DNA of 64,000 nt from Candidatus Bathyarchaeota archaeon (GTDB taxonomy: Archaea > Thermoproteota > Bathyarchaeia > Bathyarchaeales > Bathycorpusculaceae): NCBI GenBank assembly GCA_029881805.1, contig JAOULW010000006.1:1-64000 (forward strand), written 5' to 3'. The position numbers and the translations under genes are program-made. Positions 17,667 to 25,873 of the stretch are shown in pieces. Position 1 is the first letter of the stretch. Each line of letters begins with the position of its first letter. Below the pieces are notes generated by a model, which saw only the letters and a program-made list of their open reading frames with translations, did not search any database and had not been told where the DNA came from.

Positions 17667-19142
17667 GTGAAGAAAGAACTTAGGTTACAGTATTCAGGAT
17701 TCGTGATATTTGCGGCTAAATTGCTCAGTGTAGCAACAGGTCTAATTTTCCAATTCATGATAGCTCGCTCAACCACAGGACCTGAGTATGATTTATGGTT
17801 CAATATTAACGATTTATTAGCATATTTTACATTGCTGACAGGGGTGCTTCCATTTTGGGTGATGCGATTTGTTGTACGAGAAAAAGAAGGAGCCGTCAAA
17901 ACTGGATTACTAGCAAACTTGTCAGTCTCTGTGATAGCCACGTCCATCTATATTTTGTTCATTCCCTTAATAATTTCAGCGCTGGGCATCAGTGAAAACT
18001 ACCTTTTCTTATATTTTTTAGTTTCGATTCAGATAATTGAACTCTACTCCATGAGCCTTTGGGAAGCATGTCTTCAGGCGACTATGCCACAAAAAGTGGG
18101 CTATGGATGGCTTGTCCAACAATTTTGCAAAGTCATTTTAGGCTATATACTAATAATTGTATTTCAACAACCTCTTTTAGGAGCAGTGCTCAGCACTGTA
18201 GTGGCATTCTTCATCCAAATAATCTACTACTCTAAGCTACTCTTAGAAGAACTAAAACAAAGAATTAGATGGGAATACATAAAAGAGTGGCTTAAGGGTT
18301 CTGTGGCAAGCATCTATAATGTTATTGGCAATCAGGTAGCAGCACTCGTATTTATTATGTTATTTGTTTATGGTGGAGTAGGTGGACGAGGCAGATACGG
18401 AGTTGCAATGTCAATTGCAAACGTGATCACGTACTCTTCTTTCCTTGCGTTTGCTTTATATCCGAAGCTTCTAGCGGAGAGAAAACACGAAGACATAACG
18501 GCTTCGCTGAAAATGGTTTTGATGTTTGCTATCCCCCTAACTGCAGGTGCAATAGCATTAGCTGACTCTTACATAACACTCTTCAGAGTAGAATACCCAG
18601 ATGCGGCACCAGTACTAATCGTTTTAGCGATAGACGCTCTGATTTTGACAATTTCTGGAATCTATAGCTCTGTGCTTTTTGGAGTTGAAACATTCGACGA
18701 AAGGGCGAAAATATCATTTAAAGAACTGGCCAAAAGCCGATTGTTTTTTTCGTTTTCCCTACCATATCTTCATTCTGCAATAACCCTTCCAACAGTGTTT
18801 TACGTTCTGACAACCTATGCCAACAACCAACCTTTACAAGCAGCGCTATATGTGAGTATTATCAACTCTTCGGCTCATTTTGCAATGTTTCTCATACTAT
18901 ACTGTATCGTCCGTAAAATGGTTAGAATACAGATACCGTGGGTGAACATCTCAAAATATGTTTTTGCAGCAGCCGTTATGGCAATTATCCTGTTTATAGT
19001 GCATCCTACAAGAATATCTCTGGTTTTAGCCATGACTGTGGTAGGCGGTATAATCTACTTAGTACTATTGATGACAATCGACAAAGAAACAAGAATGTTG
19101 CCTAGGACATTATGGAAAGAGATCAGAAGGGGTCATGGTTAA
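17667..19142 (+). CDS. polysaccharide/oligosaccharide flippase (Wzx/MATE-like)
   Basis: A 491-residue, strongly hydrophobic protein with about 12-14 predicted membrane helices and short charged loops, opening with a basic segment followed by FAAKLLSVATGLIFQFMIARS, typical of the polysaccharide-transport (MVF/Wzx) superfamily. It likely moves the lipid-linked glycan built by the neighbouring enzymes across the membrane. The GTG at 17667 follows a TTG codon, and either may start it. It ends one base before the convergent TrmB gene stop. Confidence 0.85.
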   Translation: MKKELRLQYSGFVIFAAKLLSVATGLIFQFMIARSTTGPEYDLWFNINDLLAYFTLLTGVLPFWVMRFVVREKEGAVKTGLLANLSVSVIATSIYILFIPLIISALGISENYLFLYFLVSIQIIELYSMSLWEACLQATMPQKVGYGWLVQQFCKVILGYILIIVFQQPLLGAVLSTVVAFFIQIIYYSKLLLEELKQRIRWEYIKEWLKGSVASIYNVIGNQVAALVFIMLFVYGGVGGRGRYGVAMSIANVITYSSFLAFALYPKLLAERKHEDITASLKMVLMFAIPLTAGAIALADSYITLFRVEYPDAAPVLIVLAIDALILTISGIYSSVLFGVETFDERAKISFKELAKSRLFFSFSLPYLHSAITLPTVFYVLTTYANNQPLQAALYVSIINSSAHFAMFLILYCIVRKMVRIQIPWVNISKYVFAAAVMAIILFIVHPTRISLVLAMTVVGGIIYLVLLMTIDKETRMLPRTLWKEIRRGHG

Positions 19143-19143
19143 A

Positions 19144-20019
19144 CTAATTAACCTCATTATTCCATAACTCAAGGAAGAGCGCCTTCAAGGCTTTTACGAA
19201 AGCGTCATAGTTTGTCCACAACGCAGCTATTTTCTTTTTCCCATCGTTCTTTCTAATTAGTAAAAGCAGTTGCTCATCATCTGTGAGCATAAAGGTTGGC
19301 AACTCTTCAACATCGGAAAGTGAATACCTGGCCTTTTTCAGTTTCAATTTTTCGATGAAAAAGCAACTTTTGGGACAATAATTTGTTAATAGCTGGACAT
19401 TTATGTTTTTCCTTGACGGTTTCTCAAGTTTATCCAAGAGACCTGAATGGTAGAAATTTGTAATATCATGCTCAGATGTGAAGACAAGGACTTCTTTCTT
19501 GGCATTATCGAGTATTTCATCGGCCTTCAAACTGATCTGTTCTTCGCCTTCCAGTATTTGAAATACCTCTTTCCTTCCATTTTCTGTTTCTGGTTTAGGA
19601 AGGGAAAGCCAAATGTCAACTAGGCTTTTTTTTCGCTTTTCTAAGAGATTTATTTTCATTTTTTTAGTCTGAATCAGTGTATCCAATGCTTTTTCAAACG
19701 GAGTGGCAATAAACTTTAAGGGTTTCTCAAAAACAGAAGATATTAACCCTCTTTTTTCCAAATCACGCAAAATTCTGTATGTCTCAGTCCGGTGGAGGGA
19801 TAAGGCCTCAGAAATTTCACTGGCTTTGTGCTCACCCGTTCTTGCTAAGTAGATATAAATTCTTACTTCATTTTTTGACAACCCAAGCCTGTGAAGAGCC
19901 TTCTCAATAGTTTCTATACACTTCGCTGGTCCCTTATCCGTCCTCACAAATCGCCATAATCCACTATTTTCATCGTAAAGTTTTATGATGCTTTCAGGCT
20001 TTTCAACCGATAGCTCCAA
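19144..20019 (-). CDS. TrmB-family transcriptional regulator
   Basis: A sugar-sensing TrmB-like regulator. The winged helix is at about residues 40-110 (LGLSKNEVRIYIYLARTG, SLHRTETYRILRDLEKRGL), followed by a coiled coil and a C-terminal effector/PLD-like domain (EEQISLKADEILDNAKKEVLVFTSEHD). The frame opens at a TTG at 20064, but a TATA-like box at about 20078-20087 would place the transcript start near 20057. I therefore prefer the TTG at 20019, preceded by GGGATG. TrmB proteins bind sugars and control sugar genes, so the convergent glycan locus is the obvious target. Confidence 0.82.
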   Translation of the reverse strand: MELSVEKPESIIKLYDENSGLWRFVRTDKGPAKCIETIEKALHRLGLSKNEVRIYIYLARTGEHKASEISEALSLHRTETYRILRDLEKRGLISSVFEKPLKFIATPFEKALDTLIQTKKMKINLLEKRKKSLVDIWLSLPKPETENGRKEVFQILEGEEQISLKADEILDNAKKEVLVFTSEHDITNFYHSGLLDKLEKPSRKNINVQLLTNYCPKSCFFIEKLKLKKARYSLSDVEELPTFMLTDDEQLLLLIRKNDGKKKIAALWTNYDAFVKALKALFLELWNNEVN

Positions 20020-20077
20020 TTTACATCCCTTGTAGCCTTGCTCCTTATTCTGCTTCAGACACAAAATTCGACTACAG

Positions 20078-20111
20078 TATATTTTATACTTCTGAATTCA
20101 AAATATGAAGT
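20078..20111 (-). promoter_or_regulatory. TATA box and inverted repeat upstream of trmB-like gene
   Basis: Read on the reverse strand, AGTATAAAATATA forms a TATA-like box. Overlapping it upstream is an inverted repeat ACTTC(14 bases)GAAGT at 20088-20092 and 20107-20111. An inverted repeat abutting a TATA box fits an operator for autoregulation by TrmB, but this is inference. Confidence 0.35.
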
Positions 20112-20239
20112 GAAAATACATATTCAAAGCTTTTAATCAATAGCGGATATAATTAGTCTTCTAGAACTTCGATAGAGCCCATCGAGGGGAAGGAGAAACG
20201 CAGAAACTAATTAAAGAAGTTAGCTTAAAACACTTCATT

Positions 20240-20686
20240 TTGCCAAAAGATAATCATTGGAAAAAAAGAACAATACTGGTTTTTGCTTTCATCTTGCTGG
20301 ATTACTTTTCAACACTTGCGTTTTGCAAAGTCCCATACGAAGAAGCCAATTTGTTTGCCCGAACCTTCATGGAAGTTCTTGGCATACCGCTTGGACTGAC
20401 GTTATTTGTTATGATAGCCAATTTGCCAATCTACATGACTTTAAGTCTGGACTCTCACATCATTAGGCTTTCATATAGGAGAGCTATTCTTGTAGAGATA
20501 TTCGTTGACACAGTCTTTGCGTGGTTCATTGCGGGCTTACATTTCAGTGGAGGAACAAGTTGGTTCTGGTATGTTCCAGATATTGCGCGACAAACCATCG
20601 GAGCTACTGCATATCTTGTCATAGCTTTCTTGCTTATTAAGCCGCATAAATCATTCCAAGATAGTCAAGAATTACTCTGTATGTAA
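20240..20686 (+). CDS. four-helix membrane protein, DUF5658-like
   Basis: A 148-residue protein with four predicted membrane helices (about 11-29, 46-68, 82-102, 119-134). The first carries LDYFSTL followed by an EANLFAR segment, which resembles the DUF5658 pattern of small archaeal membrane proteins. Function is unknown. The start is TTG. It lies upstream of the MoxR-VWA region on the same strand as the small helical proteins but is separated by an 82-base gap, so membership in that module is uncertain. Confidence 0.6.
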   Translation: MPKDNHWKKRTILVFAFILLDYFSTLAFCKVPYEEANLFARTFMEVLGIPLGLTLFVMIANLPIYMTLSLDSHIIRLSYRRAILVEIFVDTVFAWFIAGLHFSGGTSWFWYVPDIARQTIGATAYLVIAFLLIKPHKSFQDSQELLCM

Positions 20687-20768
20687 TGAATTACAACGTA
20701 CTAACTCTATTATTCCTTTAACAACTCAATTAGTTAGCCGATCCCAACTTAGGAGACTAGACAGATTT

Positions 20769-21404
20769 ATGGACGAGTCAAAGACGGAAGTCGAAAATGC
20801 ACGAATACTAACGGAAGAGGGGCAAAGGCAAAACGATAAAGAAGCATGCATTTTGGATTCAGCAATATCGGAAAAGAATGAAGAGATGGAAGTACCAAAT
20901 GTTGAAAAGGAACAGAAAATACAGGAGCTCCTAAAAAGCATAAACGATGAGGCTTCGCAGTTAAATGGATTTTTGATCGAGGAAAGAAAGCTGACACACG
21001 AAATTTGCATGTCCTTAAAATATGTTCTGAACGAGCTCCACGTTTGCTTTAGCATCCCGCCACAAGACATAACGTTTGAGAAAAAAGCTAGAAAGGTTGT
21101 TTTGAATGAAGAGGCCCAGCTGACAATAACTGACGAAAACGGCGAAACCCGTTCAACATTTTTGGCGGAATGTGCACCAGAAACCATTATGGCTGTACTA
21201 TGGAATGTCATGCCTGAATTGAAGAGAACGATGATGACGTATAGAAAGAAAGTCGGTACGAGGGTCAACTTTTTCAAAAAGCTGAAAACGGAGCTAAAAA
21301 GTATAGCTAGAACCATAACTGGCAAAGAGGAGAACCAGAGTTCCCCTGAAGAACAAGTAATAGAAGTTGAAGGGAACTCGACAAACGACGAAAACAAAAG
21401 CTGA
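20769..21404 (+). CDS. helical accessory protein A of the MoxR-VWA module
   Basis: A 211-residue soluble protein I do not recognise. Residues 1-65 are acidic and coiled-coil-like, 65-110 form a helix with SLKYVLNELHVCFSIPP, 110-150 look like a small beta region, and 150-190 form a basic helical pair with VGTRVNFFKKLKTELK, followed by a Glu/Asn-rich tail. Order and spacing match the protein at 25054-25578 (SLKKILKSISRKLEISVSSLP and EKRVKFLMSVTKELQ), so the two appear to be paralogues. It is followed 19 bases later by accessory protein B and faces the VWA and MoxR genes. Confidence 0.7.
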   Translation: MDESKTEVENARILTEEGQRQNDKEACILDSAISEKNEEMEVPNVEKEQKIQELLKSINDEASQLNGFLIEERKLTHEICMSLKYVLNELHVCFSIPPQDITFEKKARKVVLNEEAQLTITDENGETRSTFLAECAPETIMAVLWNVMPELKRTMMTYRKKVGTRVNFFKKLKTELKSIARTITGKEENQSSPEEQVIEVEGNSTNDENKS

Positions 21405-21423
21405 GACTTAAGGGTGATGGTGT

Positions 21424-21990
21424 TTGGAAGGACTTTTGACGGAAATCCGAACTTTCTATTCGCTCAAGGAAATCAGAGAAAACATTGACTCAGGAATGGG
21501 TCAATACAAACTGTTGCTTGATGATTATAGCCAGTGGCTTGGCACCCTTTTGCGAAATCCCGAAACTTCAAGAGACAAGGAGCGAGCGAAAAAAACTGCT
21601 GAACTGCAAAAAATTTTCAGGGCTGGAGTTAGAAAAGGAAGAAATAAAGAGGAAAAAAAGGTTAGCGTCTCGACAGAGTGGATTCAGTTCAAAGACATTA
21701 TGCTTTCCGCTGATGAATTAGGAGAAGCAGAAATGCTTTTTGACGCAATAGAAGAGTTAAGAGGCAAAATTGAAAAATTAGAAAGAGCCAAAAATTCCAT
21801 AATTGATCTAGAGCGATACGGTCTAGGGAAAGAACTGTTGTATATAACTTATATCCGCGATGGAGTCCCGGAAAAATTAGTTTTCATACCAAAGAATAAC
21901 GTCAATATTACAGAGAAATTCAAGTTCATGACGGAATTTTCAACAGTACAACAAGCATTACAATCAAATGAAACAAGAGTCGAGGAATAG
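21424..21990 (+). CDS. helical accessory protein B of the MoxR-VWA module
   Basis: A 188-residue protein of unknown family. It is almost all helix with a basic middle (about residues 53-80, KGRNKEEKK), a coiled-coil segment at about 100-125 (LFDAIEELRGKIEKLERAK) and a short beta-rich end (LLYITYIRDGVPEKLVFIP). The start is TTG, 19 bases after accessory protein A, so the two form an operon. It converges with the VWA gene across 82 bases. A scaffold or adaptor for the VWA protein is conceivable, but nothing in the sequence proves it. Confidence 0.65.
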   Translation: MEGLLTEIRTFYSLKEIRENIDSGMGQYKLLLDDYSQWLGTLLRNPETSRDKERAKKTAELQKIFRAGVRKGRNKEEKKVSVSTEWIQFKDIMLSADELGEAEMLFDAIEELRGKIEKLERAKNSIIDLERYGLGKELLYITYIRDGVPEKLVFIPKNNVNITEKFKFMTEFSTVQQALQSNETRVEE

Positions 21991-22072
21991 CCAAGTTTCA
22001 AAACTGCAAAACTCTCTTCACATCAATTGAAACTTCAAATCCTTGTGTCACGCTTTTCCTCCAACAGCTTTC

Positions 22073-23815
22073 TTATGATTCCGCCACAACTCTGCTTGCT
22101 TCCGCATACAGAGTTGAGAATTTTTTATTTAGATCCCGCAAAGTGTACACTGCACAATTAGGTTTAAAAAAGAATCCCATTCTTCGACTTTTAGCACCTA
22201 CGCCAACGACTACGATGTTCCCTTTTTGCAAGGTGTTCAAGATTCCCGACAATGCAGCATTTATGTCTTGATATCCATATGGCCACCCATCAGAAATAAT
22301 AATAATTAATCTCAAGTGTTCACTCTTTGCCTTTACAACTTGTCCAGCAACAGACAACGCATCAGGCATGTAAGTCAAACCGCTGAAATCTATTCCGCCA
22401 ATACGAGACTTCACCCTAACATTGTAGCGTTCTTTCGGGTCTTTAATTACAAGAAAACGATCGTTGAAGGCATACAAGGCCCATGATGTTGAGTCCAAGA
22501 CCAATTCATTTGCAGCGTCCGCCAACATTAAAAAGAGTTCTAATGCGAAATCTCTTAGGCATTTCATACTTTCGCTCGCATCTAATAAAACTATCCAAGA
22601 GTAGCTTTTTCCAACATTTTCGTCTAGCATAAAAACGTCCAATCGCGGGCTTTTGCTGGCAACAACTTGTATGACTTCCTGCAGGTCCAACACGCCATAA
22701 AGCTTTCTCGGGTCCTCATCGACTGCATTTCTAACAACCAAGAGACTTTCCATGAGTCTGTGGGCTTCGCTCTTGCATCTAGACTTGGCCCGTAGAAACT
22801 CAGAATAGTCTTGTTCAGGAAACTCGACAGATTTAAATCGTGTCGTCGCTAGGAGATTTTCGTATTTGGCAAGAATCTTCTCTTCTCTATCCGTTTGGCG
22901 TCTCCATGTTTCAAAAACTTGAACCGCCTCAGCTTCGGCTGTTTTTTTCCATGTATGCTCTGTGTCTTCAGATGGTGAATTATCTCCGCCCAAAAATCTC
23001 AAGCATTCTTTGAGACTTTCTTCGAGTGCGACATCCAAATTGACCCAAAAGGATCTAGAGGGAATATAAGAAGCTTCCAATTCTTCAGTATGAGGGAGAA
23101 AGGGAACTTTGGTGATTGGGCCGACTTTCTCGATTGCACGATAAATTTCGTCTGCAATCCTCAATTTTTCGTCTTTCAGATTTGCGTTGTCATCTGCAGA
23201 AGATTGAACTGCTTTCTCTTTAAATTGGTCAAGAAACGGAGCTAAACGAGCAATTATAGCATGTTCATTCGTTGATTTAACTTGAATTAATCCGGTGTTC
23301 ACCCGTAGTAACAGTCCCATCATTGTCCTAGTCGCGGGGTTTACTAACCTGTCTATTCGGCGTGTTCTTCTCAAAGCTAGGGCGTTTGCGAATGCCAAGT
23401 CAACAAGTTTATCAGGATTCTGTGAGGAAATGTATGCATTCGCTTTCACGTCTTCTATTAATGATATTACAAATTTTGTCAATCTTGGGTCTTTGGCTTT
23501 TTTCCAGTCTTCATAATCTTCAAAATTCGAGGAGCGCACATGTGCACCCATGTGGAAAACTATCGCTCGAAAAAGACTACCAAGGTGTCTTTTACCTTGT
23601 CCGTCGGCTGGGAAATCATAGCCGACTAATGATATTGTTTCTTCGCCTTCTATACTTGTTTTAATTATGGGTTCTGGAAAAGCAACTACGAAACCAAAAT
23701 CATCCTTAAAGAGTTGAGGGAAAGAAAATCTGGAAGACACTAACAATTTCGTTTTCATCAAATCCTTCGCAAATAACGTTGACAAGGCATATTCCAGAAA
23801 TCCCACTTGATTCAC
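22073..23815 (-). CDS. VWA-domain protein, MoxR partner
   Basis: A 580-residue protein. About 390 residues of helical, charged sequence precede a C-terminal von Willebrand A domain with a complete metal-ion-dependent adhesion site: DASES at about 412-416, the Thr of SGLTYMPDA near 481 and ISDG near 508. There is no signal peptide or membrane segment, so it is cytoplasmic, like CbbO, NorD or CoxE. In those systems a MoxR ATPase and its VWA partner remodel or insert metal into a client enzyme. It lies 21 bases after the MoxR gene on the same strand. No known client enzyme sits beside it. Confidence 0.85.
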   Translation of the reverse strand: MNQVGFLEYALSTLFAKDLMKTKLLVSSRFSFPQLFKDDFGFVVAFPEPIIKTSIEGEETISLVGYDFPADGQGKRHLGSLFRAIVFHMGAHVRSSNFEDYEDWKKAKDPRLTKFVISLIEDVKANAYISSQNPDKLVDLAFANALALRRTRRIDRLVNPATRTMMGLLLRVNTGLIQVKSTNEHAIIARLAPFLDQFKEKAVQSSADDNANLKDEKLRIADEIYRAIEKVGPITKVPFLPHTEELEASYIPSRSFWVNLDVALEESLKECLRFLGGDNSPSEDTEHTWKKTAEAEAVQVFETWRRQTDREEKILAKYENLLATTRFKSVEFPEQDYSEFLRAKSRCKSEAHRLMESLLVVRNAVDEDPRKLYGVLDLQEVIQVVASKSPRLDVFMLDENVGKSYSWIVLLDASESMKCLRDFALELFLMLADAANELVLDSTSWALYAFNDRFLVIKDPKERYNVRVKSRIGGIDFSGLTYMPDALSVAGQVVKAKSEHLRLIIIISDGWPYGYQDINAALSGILNTLQKGNIVVVGVGAKSRRMGFFFKPNCAVYTLRDLNKKFSTLYAEASRVVAES

Positions 23816-23836
23816 CGACTATTGCTCAATAGCTGT

Positions 23837-24886
23837 TTAACTCGAGAAAGTCGCTTCAATCAGTCTTCTCACGTCTCCTTGGATTTCCACGCTGTCACTA
23901 GTTAACGCTACTATTGTTTCTTCCGCGGCGGTAATTGGGTCGCTACCATCTTTTATGAGAATCGCCCAATGGACCAGATCACCAATTGACGGTGCATAAG
24001 GAAGGTCGCCAGCCTTGTACTGTCTGCGCATTTCTGCTCCAACTCTTATGATCTTGTAGCCGGTGTCCTCGTCGATTTTTGTTCTTTTTATCAGAAGTTC
24101 AACTTCTTGGCTAGAAATTTTTTCCCCCACACTTTCGTAGTCGAAGTTTATCCATACACTCATTCTCCTTCTGAAAGCAGCATTAAGAGGCTTTGTTCCA
24201 GCAAATTCTGAAGAAAACGGGTTCATACTTATGATAAGATAGGCGTAAGGATGTCGTGCGACAATTTCGTTGTCTTTTTCGGTCAAAACTAGATGACCCC
24301 TGGTGTCGAGCACTGGGTTCAATCTTGTTGCAACATCTTGCTTCATCATGTTTGCTTCGTCAAGATACAGTAGACCTCCGAATCTTAGCCAACTTGTCAC
24401 TTGTCCGTCGATCCAATTTTCTTTCCCAAGACCAATGAATCGTCCAATAAGATCGTATGAGGAGGTTTGCAATCCACAGTTTACTTCCCAAACAGGCAGA
24501 CCCGTTAGTTCTGCAACAAGATAAGTTATATGAGTTTTCCCTGTTCCAGAAGGTCCTATTAATGCACATTGTTTGAAGTAATAAAGCGCACGAATAATTC
24601 TTTCCACGTATCTTTGTCCGCTATCTACATATTCTGGAGTGCTAGTTGGAATTAGATGTTCAAACAATTCTGGGAATAAATATCCGGGATGAAGGTCATA
24701 TTTTGATATCGTATATTTATTGTAGTGAGGAGACTCAGACATCTCTCGTCTTTTGCTGATGTCCACGGTTATTTTGGAGTTACCTTTCTTAAGCGAAAAC
24801 GAGTCAGTCTTGGTTGCATGTTTGCCTGTTTGCTTTATGGAATCTGTTCCATACCCGAATCCGCTGGCTTTTTCTTCTTGTTTCAT
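23837..24886 (-). CDS. MoxR-family AAA+ ATPase (CbbQ/NorQ/GvpN-like)
   Basis: A 349-residue AAA+ protein. Walker A is GPSGTGKT at 111-118, Walker B LLYLDEA near 172-178, sensor 1 SMNP near 220, and FRRR near 238-241 fits the arginine finger. The pattern (substrate-loop insert, NCGLQTSSYDLIGRF, closing helical lid) is that of the MoxR clade with CbbQ, NorQ and GvpN. The first 70 residues are a charged, probably disordered extension. The ATG has a good Shine-Dalgarno (AGGAAGAG). It likely forms hexameric rings and works with the VWA protein encoded just downstream. Confidence 0.87.
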   Translation of the reverse strand: MKQEEKASGFGYGTDSIKQTGKHATKTDSFSLKKGNSKITVDISKRREMSESPHYNKYTISKYDLHPGYLFPELFEHLIPTSTPEYVDSGQRYVERIIRALYYFKQCALIGPSGTGKTHITYLVAELTGLPVWEVNCGLQTSSYDLIGRFIGLGKENWIDGQVTSWLRFGGLLYLDEANMMKQDVATRLNPVLDTRGHLVLTEKDNEIVARHPYAYLIISMNPFSSEFAGTKPLNAAFRRRMSVWINFDYESVGEKISSQEVELLIKRTKIDEDTGYKIIRVGAEMRRQYKAGDLPYAPSIGDLVHWAILIKDGSDPITAAEETIVALTSDSVEIQGDVRRLIEATFSS

Positions 24887-24918
24887 TGTCTCTTCCTAGA
24901 CATACTTGTGGCGCGAGT

Positions 24919-24933
24919 GATAAAAATATTATG
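24919..24933 (-). promoter_or_regulatory. TATA-like promoter of the MoxR-VWA operon
   Basis: The reverse strand reads CATAATATTTTTATC here, 33-47 bases upstream of the MoxR ATG. An almost identical AATATTTTTAT core precedes the ferredoxin gene. The divergent gene at 25054 has its own Shine-Dalgarno (GGTGA, 6 bases before ATG). Confidence 0.4.
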
Positions 24934-25053
24934 TCTTAATATACAATATTAACTTCCCTTATCCAAATGTTGTATGTACGCTCTCTACACAGACTAATCT
25001 TATTATTGACATTGCGACGATTTTGTTGTCATAGTATCTATTGGTGAAACTGA

Positions 25054-25578
25054 ATGAGTGAGCAAACGGTCCCGCCTCCTACTCAAAGTACTGAATCACA
25101 AGCAATTACAGATGCGACAGTGGTGGAAAAGGAGAAGTCAAAGGTCAGTGAAGAAGAGGCATTGGATTCATTAAAGGAGGTGCAAGAAAATGTTGGTCAA
25201 ATATCTGAGCTTGCGAAAGAAGAAGAGAATTTAGTCGTCGAATTTTTTGATTCCCTGAAGAAAATTTTGAAGTCAATCAGCAGAAAGCTTGAAATTTCGG
25301 TTTCTTCGCTTCCAAAAAAATACCAAGAGCGAATAAATAAGGCGTACTTGTATCTTACCGGACAACTGGTTCTAGTCCATAGAAGTGAAGAAGTGGAGAT
25401 ACTTAATCTTGCCGAGCCAGAAAATCATGGAATTCTCATTGAAATTTTGGGTGAAATAATGGTACAGTTGAAATCAACTGTGAGCTCACACAGTTCAAAA
25501 ACTGAGAAGAGAGTCAAATTTCTCATGTCTGTGACCAAAGAACTGCAGAAAGTCGCAAATGTCTTCGCGGGAAAATAA
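25054..25578 (+). CDS. helical accessory protein C of the MoxR-VWA module, paralogue of A
   Basis: A 174-residue soluble protein with a low-complexity Thr/Ser/Pro/Glu start (1-45), helix 45-90 (SLKKILKSISRKLEI), a small beta region (LVLVHRSEEVEILNL near 109-123) and a C-terminal basic helix pair (EKRVKFLMSVTKELQKVANV). This order matches accessory protein A. It is divergent from MoxR and starts 168 bases from it, so shared regulation is likely. No known domain is recognised. Confidence 0.7.
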   Translation: MSEQTVPPPTQSTESQAITDATVVEKEKSKVSEEEALDSLKEVQENVGQISELAKEEENLVVEFFDSLKKILKSISRKLEISVSSLPKKYQERINKAYLYLTGQLVLVHRSEEVEILNLAEPENHGILIEILGEIMVQLKSTVSSHSSKTEKRVKFLMSVTKELQKVANVFAGK

Positions 25579-25603
25579 GTGCTTTTTGCGGCAATAGGTT
25601 TTC

Positions 25604-25873
25604 TCAAAACAGAAGCTCGAATAGAAGAGCTTGGAGTTCGCCTTTGTCTTTTATGCTCCTAAAAATGGCTTTGCCACTGCTATAGACGCGAAAGGAAAAA
25701 TTTTTGAAAGTCATCTCAAATATTATGCCTGAAATTGACTTCTTTGTTTTTGCTTTCTTGAGAATTCTTGCGATCGCCTCATTTTTTTTACCGTATTTGA
25801 ATATAACTATAACATCTTTTTCTTTGCCACATGTTCCTTCAATTCTCGCCACGTAATCGTCAACTGCAGGCAT
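25604..25873 (-). CDS. small protein at the end of the Fe-S operon, unknown
   Basis: An 89-residue protein with mixed alpha/beta composition and a Lys-rich middle (IARILKKAKTKKSISG). It has one Cys (CGKEKD, about residue 15), so it is unlikely to bind a cluster alone. Its ATG overlaps the stop of the SufS-type gene (TAATG), so it is coupled to Fe-S assembly genes. I do not recognise a family; it may be a desulfurase activator, regulator or client. Confidence 0.6.
   Translation of the reverse strand: MPAVDDYVARIEGTCGKEKDVIVIFKYGKKNEAIARILKKAKTKKSISGIIFEMTFKNFSFRVYSSGKAIFRSIKDKGELQALLFELLF

Noticed and set aside
20726-21397. Long reverse-strand open frame (223 codons) opposite accessory protein A
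   Set aside because: It is Ser/Phe-rich shadow coding of the charged helical protein on the other strand, has no motif and would overlap it completely.
20240-25578. Gas-vesicle cluster, since the ATPase is GvpN-like
   Set aside because: No GvpA, GvpC, GvpF/L or GvpK-like gene is present; the similarity is to the wider MoxR clade.
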